From DASRIA01 sp035650255 (GTDB taxonomy: Bacteria > Actinomycetota > Thermoleophilia > Solirubrobacterales > JBBDJG01), in the NCBI GenBank assembly GCA_035650255.1, contig DASRIA010000052.1:41121-105120 (forward strand): a stretch of 64,000 nucleotides of DNA, in the 5' to 3' direction. Positions within the stretch are counted from its first letter, which is position 1. Each line of letters begins with the position of its first letter. The notes below the pieces were generated by a model. That model made no database searches. It was not told where the DNA came from and was given only the letters and a program-made list of their open reading frames with translations. This document shows, piece by piece, positions 25,367 through 33,216 of the stretch. The position numbers and the translations under genes are program-made.

Positions 25367-25924
25367 ATGATGAAGTACTCGGTGCTCGGGTTCCTGATCG
25401 ACCAGCCGATGCACGGTTACGCGCTCAAGCGGGCGCTCTCGCCGGCGCTGCCTCCACAGCAGCAGGTCAACGACGGAATCCTGTATCCGCTGCTGAAGCG
25501 GCTCGAGACCGAGGGGTTGGTGCGCAAGCGTGTCGAGCGCGGGCGTGGCGGGCGCGCGCGCCACGTGTTCCATCCGACAGCCAAGGGACGGCGAGTGTTC
25601 GAGCAATGGCTGGCGAGCGCGGAGGACGAGGCCGACGAAGTCGCCTACGACTTCCTGCTCGGACACCCGTTTCTGACGAAGTGCCTGTTCTTCAACCGCC
25701 TCTCGCCGGACGAGATCGTCGCGAAGTTCGAGCAGCAGCTCGCCGCGTGCGCCGAGAAGCTCGTGACGTTCGAGGAGATTCGCGCGCGCATGGTCGGGCG
25801 GGGCGTCGATGCGCACCGAGTGGCGGTACTCGATCTCGGAATCGCACAACAGAAGGAGAAGGAGCGATGGCTCGAGCAGATGATCCGGGAGTCCCAGCAG
25901 CGGCAGGAGCGGCCGGCAGCATGA
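25367..25924 (+). CDS. PadR family transcriptional regulator
   Basis: A 185-residue ligand-responsive repressor. The N-terminal winged helix shows the family block 'LGFLIDQPMHGYALKR' and 'GILYPLLKRLETEGLVRK'; the C-terminal half is the helical dimerisation (Vir_act_alpha_C-like) domain. ATG 25367 and the ATG directly after it both fit. It is co-translated with the amidohydrolase (ATGA overlap), which suggests that the regulator senses a substrate or product of that enzyme, as PadR does for phenolic acids. The promoter is leaderless with a built-in palindrome. Confidence 0.92.
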   Translation: MMKYSVLGFLIDQPMHGYALKRALSPALPPQQQVNDGILYPLLKRLETEGLVRKRVERGRGGRARHVFHPTAKGRRVFEQWLASAEDEADEVAYDFLLGHPFLTKCLFFNRLSPDEIVAKFEQQLAACAEKLVTFEEIRARMVGRGVDAHRVAVLDLGIAQQKEKERWLEQMIRESQQRQERPAA

Positions 25925-26853
25925 ACGGCGCGCGCGAGGTGGAGCGGCGGGCCATCGACATGTGGGCCCCGATCGTGCCGGTGCCGGACGTCATGCAACA
26001 CGTGGCGCATCACTTTCCGCGCGAGATGGCCGGCTACCTGCGCGTCTTCTACAAGCGCGAGCCCGATGTCGCGGAGTTCGCACGGGCGGCGGAGGGGATG
26101 CAGATGAGCGACGAGGACCTGGTCGCGGTCCTGGACGCGGCCGGCATCGAGCGCACGCTGATCACCGGCTTCGACGAGTGGTCGAGCGTGCACGAGACGT
26201 TCATCCCCAACGACGTGGTCGCCGCGCTCGCGGAACGCCATCCGGGCCGGTTCATCCCGTTCGCCGGAGCGGACGTCCTCAAAGGGATGGACGCCGTGCG
26301 CGGGTTCGAGGACCTGGTGCGCCACCGCGACTTCCGCGGCCTCAGCGTGCGCCCGTTCATGGTGGGACTGCCGGCCGACGACCGGCGCTACTACCCGCTG
26401 TACGCAAAATGCGTGGAGTTGGACGTGCCGGTCAGCATCCACAGCTCCGCCAACTGGACGACCGTGAGCGTCAACGACCTCGGCCACCCGCGGCACATCG
26501 ACGTGGTCGCCGCCGACTTCCCGGAGCTGAAGCTGATCATGAGCCACGCCGGGTACCCATGGGTCCTGGAGGCCTGCCTGCTGGCGTGGAAGTACCCGCA
26601 CGTCTACCTCGAGCTGGCGGCGCACCGCCCCCGCTACCTGGCCGCGCCCGGCACGGGATGGGAGCCCCTGCTGCGGTTCGGCACCACGACGATCAAGGAG
26701 AAGGTGCTGTTCGGCACCGGCTGGTTCCTGCTCGGCCGCCCGCCGGGGCAGGTGGTGGACGAGTTCCGCGAGCTGCCGGTTCCCGACGATGTGATGGAGA
26801 TGTGGCTGTGGCGCAACGCCGAGGCGCTCCTGGGCGCCGGCGTGCCCGCTTGA
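25921..26853 (+). CDS. Amidohydrolase family protein (ACMSD/decarboxylase-like)
   Basis: A 310-residue TIM-barrel protein of the amidohydrolase-2 group that includes aminocarboxymuconate-semialdehyde decarboxylase and gamma-resorcylate decarboxylase. Visible blocks are 'DVPVSIHSSANW' (metal histidine), 'LKLIMSHAGYPW' (second histidine) and 'KVLFGTGWFL', where the family usually has 'FGSDxP', so the aspartate position looks replaced. The N-terminal HxH motif is also not evident (it reads 'IDMWAPIVP'). The enzyme may therefore bind metal differently. It is coupled to PadR, which favours an aromatic-acid decarboxylation or hydrolysis. Confidence 0.75.
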   Translation: MNGAREVERRAIDMWAPIVPVPDVMQHVAHHFPREMAGYLRVFYKREPDVAEFARAAEGMQMSDEDLVAVLDAAGIERTLITGFDEWSSVHETFIPNDVVAALAERHPGRFIPFAGADVLKGMDAVRGFEDLVRHRDFRGLSVRPFMVGLPADDRRYYPLYAKCVELDVPVSIHSSANWTTVSVNDLGHPRHIDVVAADFPELKLIMSHAGYPWVLEACLLAWKYPHVYLELAAHRPRYLAAPGTGWEPLLRFGTTTIKEKVLFGTGWFLLGRPPGQVVDEFRELPVPDDVMEMWLWRNAEALLGAGVPA

Positions 26854-26854
26854 G

Positions 26855-27889
26855 CTAGAAGAGGCTTTCCTGGCGCTGCGCCGGGACGGCCGCCTGGGGC
26901 GCGGTTTCGCGCCGGCGGCCCCGCGCCGTCCGTGGAGGCCGGCGGGGCCGCTGCTTGGGCCGCATGCCGTCCACCACCTGCTGCAGTCGCTTCTTCTCCT
27001 CGCCCGGCACGTATGCGCCCCGCGCGTACAGCTCCTCGTAGCGAGGCAGCAGGTCCGGCCGGTACGCCCGCAGCCAATCGAACCAGATGCCTTTCACCTC
27101 TCCGCGCAGGTGGAGCGGCACGTGCGCCATGCCGATCGCCCCGTTGCCGGCCGCGATGCGCATGATCTCGCCGACCTGCTCCGGCGCGTCGTTCACGCCC
27201 GGGATCAGCGGCGCGATCAGGATTCCCGACGGGACGCCCGCCTCGTTCATCTTGCGCACTGCCTCGAGGCGCGCGCGGGGCGAGGGGGTGTGAGGCTCGG
27301 TCTCGCGCCACACCTTCTCGTCGAGGGTCGGCACGGAGAAGTACACGGACACGCCCGGTCCCGCGGCCAGTTCGGCAAGGATGTCGATGTCACGCAGCGC
27401 GAGCGGTGACTTCGTGACGAGCGAGCAGGGCGTATCGCTGTCGAGCAGCGCCTCCCAGATGCCGGGCATCAGCTTGTAGCGGCTCTCGACCCACTGGTAG
27501 GGGTCGGTGTTGGTCCCGAGCGCGACGTGCTCGCGCTTCCACGATGGGCGCGACAGCTCGGCGCGCGCCAGCTCGGGCACGTTCACCTTCACGACGATCT
27601 CGCGCTCGAAGTCGCGCCCCGCGTTCAGGTCGAGGTAGGTGTGGGTGGGGCGGGCGAAGCAGTAGGCACAGGCATGACTGCATCCCCTGTACGGATTGAT
27701 CGTGAAGTCGAACGGCATCCGCGAGCTCTTCGGCACGCGGTTCAGGGCCGACTTCGCGCGCACCTCGTGGAACCGGATGTCGAGCGCCTCGGGTGCGTCG
27801 AACGTGCGGATGACGGCGTCCGCTCCCAATCGCGGGAGCGGACGCTCCGTCTCCTGGCCAACTTCCAGGTTCTGCCATCGCACGAACAC
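26855..27889 (-). CDS. Rv2578c-type radical SAM protein (SplB-like)
   Basis: A 344-residue radical SAM enzyme. The [4Fe-4S] cluster motif is CxxxCxxC (CSHACAYC) at about residues 71-78, after 'TINPYRGC'. The protein belongs to COG1533, related to spore photoproduct lyase, and matches mycobacterial Rv2578c in layout including the basic C-terminal tail. The start is GTG 27889, embedded in a sequence that matches the LexA/SOS box, so a DNA-repair role is plausible but unproven. It ends two bases from the convergent amidohydrolase stop. Confidence 0.85.
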   Translation of the reverse strand: MFVRWQNLEVGQETERPLPRLGADAVIRTFDAPEALDIRFHEVRAKSALNRVPKSSRMPFDFTINPYRGCSHACAYCFARPTHTYLDLNAGRDFEREIVVKVNVPELARAELSRPSWKREHVALGTNTDPYQWVESRYKLMPGIWEALLDSDTPCSLVTKSPLALRDIDILAELAAGPGVSVYFSVPTLDEKVWRETEPHTPSPRARLEAVRKMNEAGVPSGILIAPLIPGVNDAPEQVGEIMRIAAGNGAIGMAHVPLHLRGEVKGIWFDWLRAYRPDLLPRYEELYARGAYVPGEEKKRLQQVVDGMRPKQRPRRPPRTARGRRRETAPQAAVPAQRQESLF

Positions 27890-27896
27890 ATGTTCG
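27883..27896 (-). promoter_or_regulatory. LexA/SOS box overlapping the radical SAM gene start
   Basis: CGAAC-N4-GTTCG, the exact core of the Gram-positive and mycobacterial LexA box, lies over the GTG start codon (27889-27887). A weak -10 (TATGCG) immediately upstream on the minus strand would give a leaderless transcript, so LexA bound here would block initiation directly. The full mycobacterial consensus has TCGAAC...GTTCGA; here the outermost bases are G and T. Confidence 0.65.
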
Positions 27897-27924
27897 CATA
27901 CGGCCCGGATGACCGCGCCCGCCG

Positions 27925-27969
27925 GGTGACAGCGTTCAGGGTCGTACTACGACCCCAGGTGCTGTCACC
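27925..27969. repeat. 45-nt structured hairpin element, copy 1
   Basis: Outer arms GGTGACAGC and GCTGTCACC pair perfectly over 9 bp and extend by two G-T wobbles; an inner hairpin GGGTCG/CGACCC lies between them. It sits between the HD-domain gene and the radical SAM gene, both on the minus strand. A second copy of identical length with compensatory changes is at 38958-39002. Confidence 0.8.
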
Positions 27970-27986
27970 TCGCGGCGGCGTGCCGT

Positions 27987-28574
27987 CTACGAGCGCGCGG
28001 CGTCGGGCTCGAGGCCCAGCTCGCCGGCGCGCTCCGCGAGCGCGTCGATCACGAACTGCACGTGCTCGTCGAAGCCCAGGCCCGACTCGGGCTCCAGCTC
28101 CTCGGCGCCCCGGTACACCTCGTCGCGGTGCACACCGGCCGCGAAGCTCGGCTGCTTCAGCTTCTTCTTCACGGACTTGGCCTTCAGGCCGTGGATGCCG
28201 TCCGGGCGCACGTACGCGCAGGCGGCGATGAACCCCGCCAGCTCGTCGCACGCGCACAGCACCTTGTCGAGCAGGCTCTCGCGCGGGACGCCCAGGAACT
28301 CGGCGTGGGCCTGGACCGCGTGGACGACCTCTTCGGGATAGTCCCGGCGCCGCAGCTCCTCGATGGCCATGCGCGGGTGACCCGTCTCGAGGTCGGGGTA
28401 GCGCTCGTAGTCCATGTCGTGCACGAGCCCCGCGATTCCCCATGTCTCTTCGTCTGCGCCGAACCGGCGCGCATACGCGCGCACGGCGGTCTCGACGCCC
28501 AGCATGTGCTTGCGCAGCGAGTCGGACTCGGTCCACTCGCACACGAGCTGCCAGGCTTCCTCGCGGGTCGGCAT
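27987..28574 (-). CDS. HD domain-containing phosphohydrolase-like protein
   Basis: A 195-residue HD-superfamily protein. The metal ligands are H in 'LRKHMLGVE', the HD doublet in 'GLVHDMDYERYPD' and a further histidine in 'GHPRMAI' and 'VQAHAEFLG'. This family ('HDIG domain protein', COG2316-like) is widespread but its substrate is unknown; related proteins hydrolyse nucleotides. The start ATG 28574 directly follows an intergenic region shared with the divergent 50-residue membrane protein. Confidence 0.82.
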   Translation of the reverse strand: MPTREEAWQLVCEWTESDSLRKHMLGVETAVRAYARRFGADEETWGIAGLVHDMDYERYPDLETGHPRMAIEELRRRDYPEEVVHAVQAHAEFLGVPRESLLDKVLCACDELAGFIAACAYVRPDGIHGLKAKSVKKKLKQPSFAAGVHRDEVYRGAEELEPESGLGFDEHVQFVIDALAERAGELGLEPDAARS

Positions 28575-28653
28575 GCCCGCAGTCTAGTGCGGGCGAACCT
28601 GAGCATGACACCCCAGGATTGACGGCGTTTGCAGGCGGGTAATGAATCCAGGC

Positions 28654-28669
28654 GCGCCCCTTCGGGCGC
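28654..28669. other. Small GC hairpin in the intergenic region
   Basis: GCGCCC-CTTC-GGGCGC forms a 6-bp stem with a 4-base loop upstream of the TTG-start membrane protein. The surrounding 128-base gap (28575-28702) also holds TTGACG at 28619-28624, a possible -35. The hairpin would lie in the 5' leader; no known riboswitch is recognisable. Confidence 0.35.
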
Positions 28670-28702
28670 ACTCAACGCGAATGAGGTAAGGAGGGATCGG
28701 CC

Positions 28703-28855
28703 TTGATCAGTGTGATCATCGCGGTGTTGTTCGCCGCACTCGTCTACGCACTGTGCCTTGCGCTCGGCCTCCCCGCGATCGTCGGCTTGATCGCCGCGAT
28801 CCTGGTGTTGCTGGCCGGGATCCCCACCGGGGGATACGGCATCGGCAGACGGTAG
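28703..28855 (+). CDS. Small two-helix membrane protein (50 aa, TTG start)
   Basis: Reads (M)ISVIIAVLFAALVYALC..., then a second hydrophobic helix, and ends GGYGIGRR. A strong AAGGAGGGA ribosome-binding site lies seven bases before TTG 28703, and no ATG or GTG fits. The hairpin-like two-helix topology with a conserved-looking Gly-rich C-terminus suggests a small membrane-inserted peptide. I recognise no family function. Confidence 0.6.
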   Translation: MISVIIAVLFAALVYALCLALGLPAIVGLIAAILVLLAGIPTGGYGIGRR

Positions 28856-28965
28856 ACCCGAGGACATTCGTCCGCCGCCCTGCCTCGCGCGGGGCGGCCG
28901 GACGTGCTCGGCCCGGCCGGCCCGGGACCGTAACTAGAATCCGCGCGGCGCCGAGGCGCCCGCGA

Positions 28966-29940
28966 ATGCCAGGAGAGTCACCAGACGAACTGCTCGGACA
29001 GGTCCGCGGCGGGATGCTCGACGCCCGGCGCGTGTTGCTGTCGCCCGACGCCGCGCCCGGCGCCGCCGACGTCACGTTGGAGGCGCTGCTCGAAGCGGAC
29101 CCGGCGCTGGGCGACCTCGGAGCGCGCCACTGGGCGCGCATCGGCGCGGAGCCCGGCACGCGGATCGGCGCGCTCGATGCCGACCAGCGCTACTGGACCG
29201 CCGATCTGCTCAGCTTCTGGCAGACGGCGCCGGCCGACGTCTCGCAGACGGTCTCGCCGCGCGACGGCATGTACTCCAAGACGCCCGACTCCTACTTCGG
29301 CCCGGGCGCGGTCGCCCTCAGGTGCGTGCGGCTGGCGATGCTGGAGACCCGCACGGAGCGGTGCGAGAGCCTGCTCGACTTCGCCTGCGGCTACGGCCGC
29401 GCGCTGCGGTTCTTCCGCGCCGCCTTCCCCGGCGCGCGGCTGGTCGCGTGCGACATCAACACGGACGCGGTCGACTTCTGCGCGGAGGAGTTCGGCGCGG
29501 TCCCCGTGTACTCGCACGAGGACCCGGCCGCGATCGAGCTGCCGGGGCCGTTCGACGCGATCTGGGTCGGCTCCCTCTTCACGCACGTGCCCGAGGAGCG
29601 CTGGCTCCAACTGCTCGACCTGCTGGCCTCGGTGCTGTCGGACCGGGGGCTGCTGGTCTTCACGGTCCAGGGCCGCAACGTGCGGCACCAGCTGCTGTCC
29701 GGCGAGCTCTCCGCGTGGAGCCTCGACGACGCCGGCATCGAGGAGATCGTGCGCGGATACGACGAGCGCGGCTACGGATACGCGGACTGGACCGACATGA
29801 GCGGATACGGCACGTCGCTGAACCGCATGTCGTGGGTCGCGAAGCAGATCGAGGAGCGGCCGGGGCTGCGGCTCGTCGGTTATCGCGAGACCGGCTGGGG
29901 GCGCCAGGACGTGGTCACCTGCCAGGCGACGGGCAAGTGA
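28966..29940 (+). CDS. SAM-dependent methyltransferase (class I)
   Basis: A 324-residue protein with a class I methyltransferase fold in the C-terminal two-thirds: SAM motif I is 'LLDFACGYGRALRFF' followed by the acidic end of strand 2 in 'LVACDINTDAVDF', and motif post-I/IV is 'FDAIWVGSLFTHV'. The N-terminal ~100 residues are helical with no recognised domain. The start ATG 28966 is chosen as the first after a possible -10 (TAGAAT, 28935-28940); ATG 29014 is an alternative. It overlaps the following VOC gene by four bases (GTGA). Substrate unknown; sugar or lipid O-methylation is possible. Confidence 0.82.
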   Translation: MPGESPDELLGQVRGGMLDARRVLLSPDAAPGAADVTLEALLEADPALGDLGARHWARIGAEPGTRIGALDADQRYWTADLLSFWQTAPADVSQTVSPRDGMYSKTPDSYFGPGAVALRCVRLAMLETRTERCESLLDFACGYGRALRFFRAAFPGARLVACDINTDAVDFCAEEFGAVPVYSHEDPAAIELPGPFDAIWVGSLFTHVPEERWLQLLDLLASVLSDRGLLVFTVQGRNVRHQLLSGELSAWSLDDAGIEEIVRGYDERGYGYADWTDMSGYGTSLNRMSWVAKQIEERPGLRLVGYRETGWGRQDVVTCQATGK

Positions 29941-30359
29941 ACTCGGGCGCGCGCTCTGTCGCGGGCGTGTCCGAGCTCGTGCTCGAGGTCGCCGACCTGG
30001 CCCGCGCCGAGGAGTTCTACACGCGCCACCTGGGACTGCCGCTGGTGGAGCGCTGGCCGCACCGCGACGCGATCTGGGTGCTGGCCGGCATGACGCGAAT
30101 CGGGTTGTGGCGACCGCAGGTGGGTCTCGAGGGCAGCCGCGGCGGCGAGCACGTGCACTTCGCGATGCAGATCCCCGAATCCGAGTTCGACGCGAAAGTC
30201 GCGTCGCTCCGCTCGCACGGCCACGAGGTCCCCGTCCACGAGTTCGGTCCGCTCGGGGAGGGTGCGCCCAACAGCAGGTCGGCCTACGTGCACGACCCGG
30301 ACGGGCACCTGGTGGAGTTCTGGACCGCGGACATGACCGGCTACGGCGAGGTCGTGTGA
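29937..30359 (+). CDS. VOC superfamily protein (glyoxalase/bleomycin-resistance-like)
   Basis: A 140-residue single vicinal-oxygen-chelate domain pair: 'ELVLEVADLARAEEFYTRHLGLPL' and the C-terminal 'SAYVHDPDGHLVEFW' carry the typical metal-site positions (E, H, E). GTG 29937 overlaps the methyltransferase stop, so both are probably co-translated. Members act as dioxygenases, epimerases, isomerases or drug-binding proteins; which one applies here cannot be told. Confidence 0.85.
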   Translation: MNSGARSVAGVSELVLEVADLARAEEFYTRHLGLPLVERWPHRDAIWVLAGMTRIGLWRPQVGLEGSRGGEHVHFAMQIPESEFDAKVASLRSHGHEVPVHEFGPLGEGAPNSRSAYVHDPDGHLVEFWTADMTGYGEVV

Positions 30360-30368
30360 GGACACGCA

Positions 30369-30390
30369 CTCCCGCGGCACGATCCGGGAG
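30369..30390. terminator. Hairpin between convergent genes
   Basis: CTCCCG and CGGGAG form a 6-bp stem with a 10-base loop in the 36-base gap between two convergent VOC genes. There is no U-tract, so at best it is a weak or Rho-assisted bidirectional terminator. Confidence 0.4.
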
Positions 30391-30395
30391 AAGCG

Positions 30396-30896
30396 CTAGC
30401 GAACTTCTTCCGGCAGCTCGGAGAGCAGGTCCTGCAGGTCCAGCGGCAGCGTCGCCATGTCGATCTGCCCGTTCGACCGCGGCCACGCGGACGGGTCGCG
30501 GTCCCAGTAGATCTCGATCCCGTTGCCGTCCGGGTCTTGCAGATAGAGCGCCTCGCTGACCAGATGGTCGGATGCGCCCGACAGCGGCCAGCCGACCTCC
30601 CGCAATCTCTGGAGGGCCTCGGCGAGATGCCGGCGGGTCGGCAGGCGGATCGCGAAGTGGAAGAGCCCCGTCGTGCCCGGGGGAGGAGGGGAGCCGCCCT
30701 TGCTCTGCCAGGTGTTGAGGCCGAGATGGTGGTGATAGTCGCCGGCGGCCAGGAACACCGCCTCGTTCCCGTACCGGGCGCGCACCTGGAAGCCGATCAC
30801 GTCCACGTAGAAGCGCTCGGCGCGCTCGAGGTCTGAGACCTTCAGGTGGACGTGACCGATGTCCGTCCGGGGATCCAGGGCGTATCCGTCGCTCAT
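30396..30896 (-). CDS. VOC family protein (catechol-2,3-dioxygenase-like)
   Basis: A 166-residue protein with two VOC modules: 'IGHVHLKVSDLERAERFYVDVIGF' with the first histidine, 'LFHFAIRLP' with the second, and 'LYLQDPDGNGIEIYWDR' with the glutamate, the complete Fe(II) 2-His-1-Glu set of extradiol-type dioxygenases (CatE/YfiE group). The ATG at 30896 overlaps the stop of the aldo/keto reductase gene (ATGA). It is the last gene of a five-gene minus-strand operon. Confidence 0.88.
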   Translation of the reverse strand: MSDGYALDPRTDIGHVHLKVSDLERAERFYVDVIGFQVRARYGNEAVFLAAGDYHHHLGLNTWQSKGGSPPPPGTTGLFHFAIRLPTRRHLAEALQRLREVGWPLSGASDHLVSEALYLQDPDGNGIEIYWDRDPSAWPRSNGQIDMATLPLDLQDLLSELPEEVR

Positions 30897-31756
30897 GCCG
30901 CTTCCTCCAGCTTGGCCAGGTCTTCCTCGCCGAGCTCCAGCGCCGCTGCCTCGACGTTCTCCTCGAGGTGCGCAATCGACGACGTCCCCGGGATCGGCAG
31001 CATCGCCGGCGAGTGGGCCAGCAACCACGCGAGCGCGACCTGCATCGGCGTCGCGCTGTGAGACTTCGCGACGTCCTCGATGGCGTCCTTCGCGATGCCG
31101 CCGGCATCGAGCGGGAACCACGGGATGAACGCGAGTCCCTCCTCCTGGCACTTCTTCAGCACTTCCTCCGAGTCCCGCGCGGTGAGGCTGTAGCGGTTCT
31201 GGACCGACACGACCGGGACGATCGCCTGCGCGGCGTCGATGTGGCTGCGCCCGACGTTGGACAGGCCGACGTGCCGGATCTTGCCCTCGTCGCGCAGCTC
31301 GGCCAGCGCGCCGACAGACTCCTCGAACGGAACGTTCGGGTCGGGGGTGTGCAGCTGGTACAGGTCGATCGTGTCGAGCTTCAGCCGCTTGAGGCTGCCT
31401 TCGCAGCACTTCTTCAGCCGCTTCGGGTGGCAATCGGGCTGCCAGTGGCCCGGCCCGGGCCGCGTCAAGCCGCCCTTGGTTGCGACCACCATGTCGTCGG
31501 GATATGGATGCAGCGCCTCCGCGATCAGCTGCTCGCTCACGTCGGGGCCGTACGAGTCGGCGGTGTCGATGAAGTTGACGCCCAGCTCGGCGACGCGGCG
31601 CACTACCGCGATCGCGCCGTCGCGGTCCTCCGGCTCTCCCCAGATGCCGTCGCCGGTGATGCGCATCGCCCCGTAGCCCATGCGCCGCACCGTCATGTCC
31701 CCGCCGAGCGTCAGCTCGCCTGCGGCGGTGGCGGTGGATCCGTTGGAGGAGGCCAC
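30893..31756 (-). CDS. Aldo/keto reductase
   Basis: A 287-residue NADPH-dependent TIM-barrel oxidoreductase. Catalytic tetrad positions are visible: D and Y in 'NFIDTADSYG', K in 'VVATKGG' and H in 'DLYQLHTPD'. The C-terminal cofactor segment 'LPIPGTSSIAHLEENVEA' is typical of the AKR11-like bacterial group (YhdN/IolS). It is the fourth gene of an operon with a cupin, a phosphoesterase, an NADPH:flavin-type protein and a VOC dioxygenase, suggesting detoxification of reactive carbonyls or quinones; that pathway role is inference. Confidence 0.92.
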   Translation of the reverse strand: MASSNGSTATAAGELTLGGDMTVRRMGYGAMRITGDGIWGEPEDRDGAIAVVRRVAELGVNFIDTADSYGPDVSEQLIAEALHPYPDDMVVATKGGLTRPGPGHWQPDCHPKRLKKCCEGSLKRLKLDTIDLYQLHTPDPNVPFEESVGALAELRDEGKIRHVGLSNVGRSHIDAAQAIVPVVSVQNRYSLTARDSEEVLKKCQEEGLAFIPWFPLDAGGIAKDAIEDVAKSHSATPMQVALAWLLAHSPAMLPIPGTSSIAHLEENVEAAALELGEEDLAKLEEAA

Positions 31757-31783
31757 CCGAGGATCGTACAGCCGCGGCGCGGC

Positions 31784-32422
31784 CTAGCCGATGTGCTTCA
31801 TCGGCACCGTGTTGCCCTCCGGCGGGATGGGGTGCTCCTTCAGCAGCCGCGCCATGTGCACGACGTTGTGGGACATCCAGCCGGCCGTCTTCTGCGTGTA
31901 GGCGTGGTCCTTGCCGCCGGCCTCGATGAACGACGGGCCGGGCCCGGCGTCGCCGACCCAGTACGTGTCGGCGTTCGGCGGGATCGTGAAGCCGAGGTGG
32001 GAGAGGTTGAAGAGCGTCGTCTCCGCGGCCGCGTGCGCGCCGTCCTCGTTGCCGGTCACCACCACGCCCGCGACCTTGTTGTACATCGGGTACTGCCCGA
32101 CTTCGTTCGTCGACTCGTAGGTGCCGTCGAGCCGCTCGATCACCATCTGGCAGACGCTGTTGCGGACCCCGAACCAGATCGAGGTGCCGATGATCAGGAT
32201 GTCGGCGGCCAGGATCTTGTCGAGGATCCGCGGCCACTCGTCGCCCTCGCCCATGTCGGACACGACGCCGAACGGCACGTTGTAATCGACGACCCTGACC
32301 ACCTCGCACTCGACGTCGAGGTCTTCGAGGTGCCCGATCACGATGTCCATCAGCGCCTGGGTGTTCGACACCTCGGGCGATTTTTTCAGCGTGCAGTTGA
32401 GCAGCACGGCCTTGAGCGTCAT
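31784..32422 (-). CDS. Flavodoxin-like NAD(P)H:FMN reductase family protein
   Basis: A 212-residue flavodoxin-fold protein: 'AVLLNCTLKKSPEVSNTQALMD' is the phosphate-binding loop region of NADPH-dependent FMN reductases (WrbA/ArsH/YwqN-like), and 'ADILIIGTSIWFGVRNSVCQMVIERLDG' is the typical flavin-contact block. It probably binds FMN and reduces quinones or other acceptors using NAD(P)H. The ATG at 32422 has a purine-rich GAGAGGAGAGGG ribosome-binding site. It lies 27 bases before the aldo/keto reductase gene in the same operon. Confidence 0.87.
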   Translation of the reverse strand: MTLKAVLLNCTLKKSPEVSNTQALMDIVIGHLEDLDVECEVVRVVDYNVPFGVVSDMGEGDEWPRILDKILAADILIIGTSIWFGVRNSVCQMVIERLDGTYESTNEVGQYPMYNKVAGVVVTGNEDGAHAAAETTLFNLSHLGFTIPPNADTYWVGDAGPGPSFIEAGGKDHAYTQKTAGWMSHNVVHMARLLKEHPIPPEGNTVPMKHIG

Positions 32423-32433
32423 CCCTCTCCTCT

Positions 32434-33216
32434 CTACGAGACCATCGCGGCCTGCTGGATGCGGCGCACGAGCGTCTCGACGGTGTCGCCAAGCTTGGCC
32501 GCCATGCGCTTCCGCACCTGCTGCGCGTAGCCGTCCGAGTCGTACTGCACACGTCGCAGGTCGAAGTCGCGCCCGCCCTTCCAGAGCGCGTATGCCGCGC
32601 GCCGGTCGCCGTCGAAGGGCAGCCCCACGCTCCCGGGATTGACCAGGAAGTGGCCGCCCTCTGCCTCCCGGGCGAACTGCAGGTGGCTGTGGCCGAAGAC
32701 CACGATCTCCGCCTGGCTGTTGGCCAGCAGCTGGCGGTCGCCCTCGGTGGGCTCGGGCATGAAGGTCAGGATGTCGCTGCGCGGCGACGCGTGGCACACG
32801 CAGGCGCCGTCGATCTCGAGCTGCTCCGGCAGCGCGTACAGCTTGCCCGTGCGCTTGCCCCCGAGCTGGTCCCGGCAGTACTCGATCGACCGGTGCAGGA
32901 GCTCGTCGCCGGGTGCGTCCGAGGGGTCCTCGAGCCAGCGCTCGGTGTTGCCCCGGATCCAGTCCGCGTCGAGCTTCTCGAGGCGCTTCACCACGTCCTG
33001 CGGGAACGCCCCCGCGAGCGCGTAGTCGCCGCCCAGCACGAACCTATTGGCGCCCGCCGCCCGCGCATCCGCGATCACCGCCTCCAGTGCGGGGAGGTTG
33101 CCGTGGATGTCATAGAGCAGCGCGTGCGTGGCGTGCCTACGTGTTGCGTTGGGAGGGATGCCCTTCGCCGGGCCAGGGCGCGAGGACGAGCACGATGCGG
33201 GCGTCGGAGGCGGCAC
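32434..33216 (-). CDS. Metallophosphoesterase (YfcE/MJ0936-like), start uncertain
   Basis: Calcineurin-like phosphoesterase. The two-metal site is visible as 'YDIHGNLPAL' (D-x-H), 'VLGGDYALAG' (GD), 'RGNTE' (GN.. variant of GNHD), 'CHASP' and 'VFGHSHLQF' (GHxH). About 228 residues belong to the domain. The start is a problem: the domain normally begins one or two residues before 'ALLYDIHGN', yet the only ATG in frame is at 33216, 32 residues further upstream and inside the cupin gene; a CTG at 33120 would give the expected N-terminus. Either a CTG start or a lengthened N-terminus is possible. Substrate probably a phosphodiester. Confidence 0.8.
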   Translation of the reverse strand: MPPPTPASCSSSRPGPAKGIPPNATRRHATHALLYDIHGNLPALEAVIADARAAGANRFVLGGDYALAGAFPQDVVKRLEKLDADWIRGNTERWLEDPSDAPGDELLHRSIEYCRDQLGGKRTGKLYALPEQLEIDGACVCHASPRSDILTFMPEPTEGDRQLLANSQAEIVVFGHSHLQFAREAEGGHFLVNPGSVGLPFDGDRRAAYALWKGGRDFDLRRVQYDSDGYAQQVRKRMAAKLGDTVETLVRRIQQAAMVS

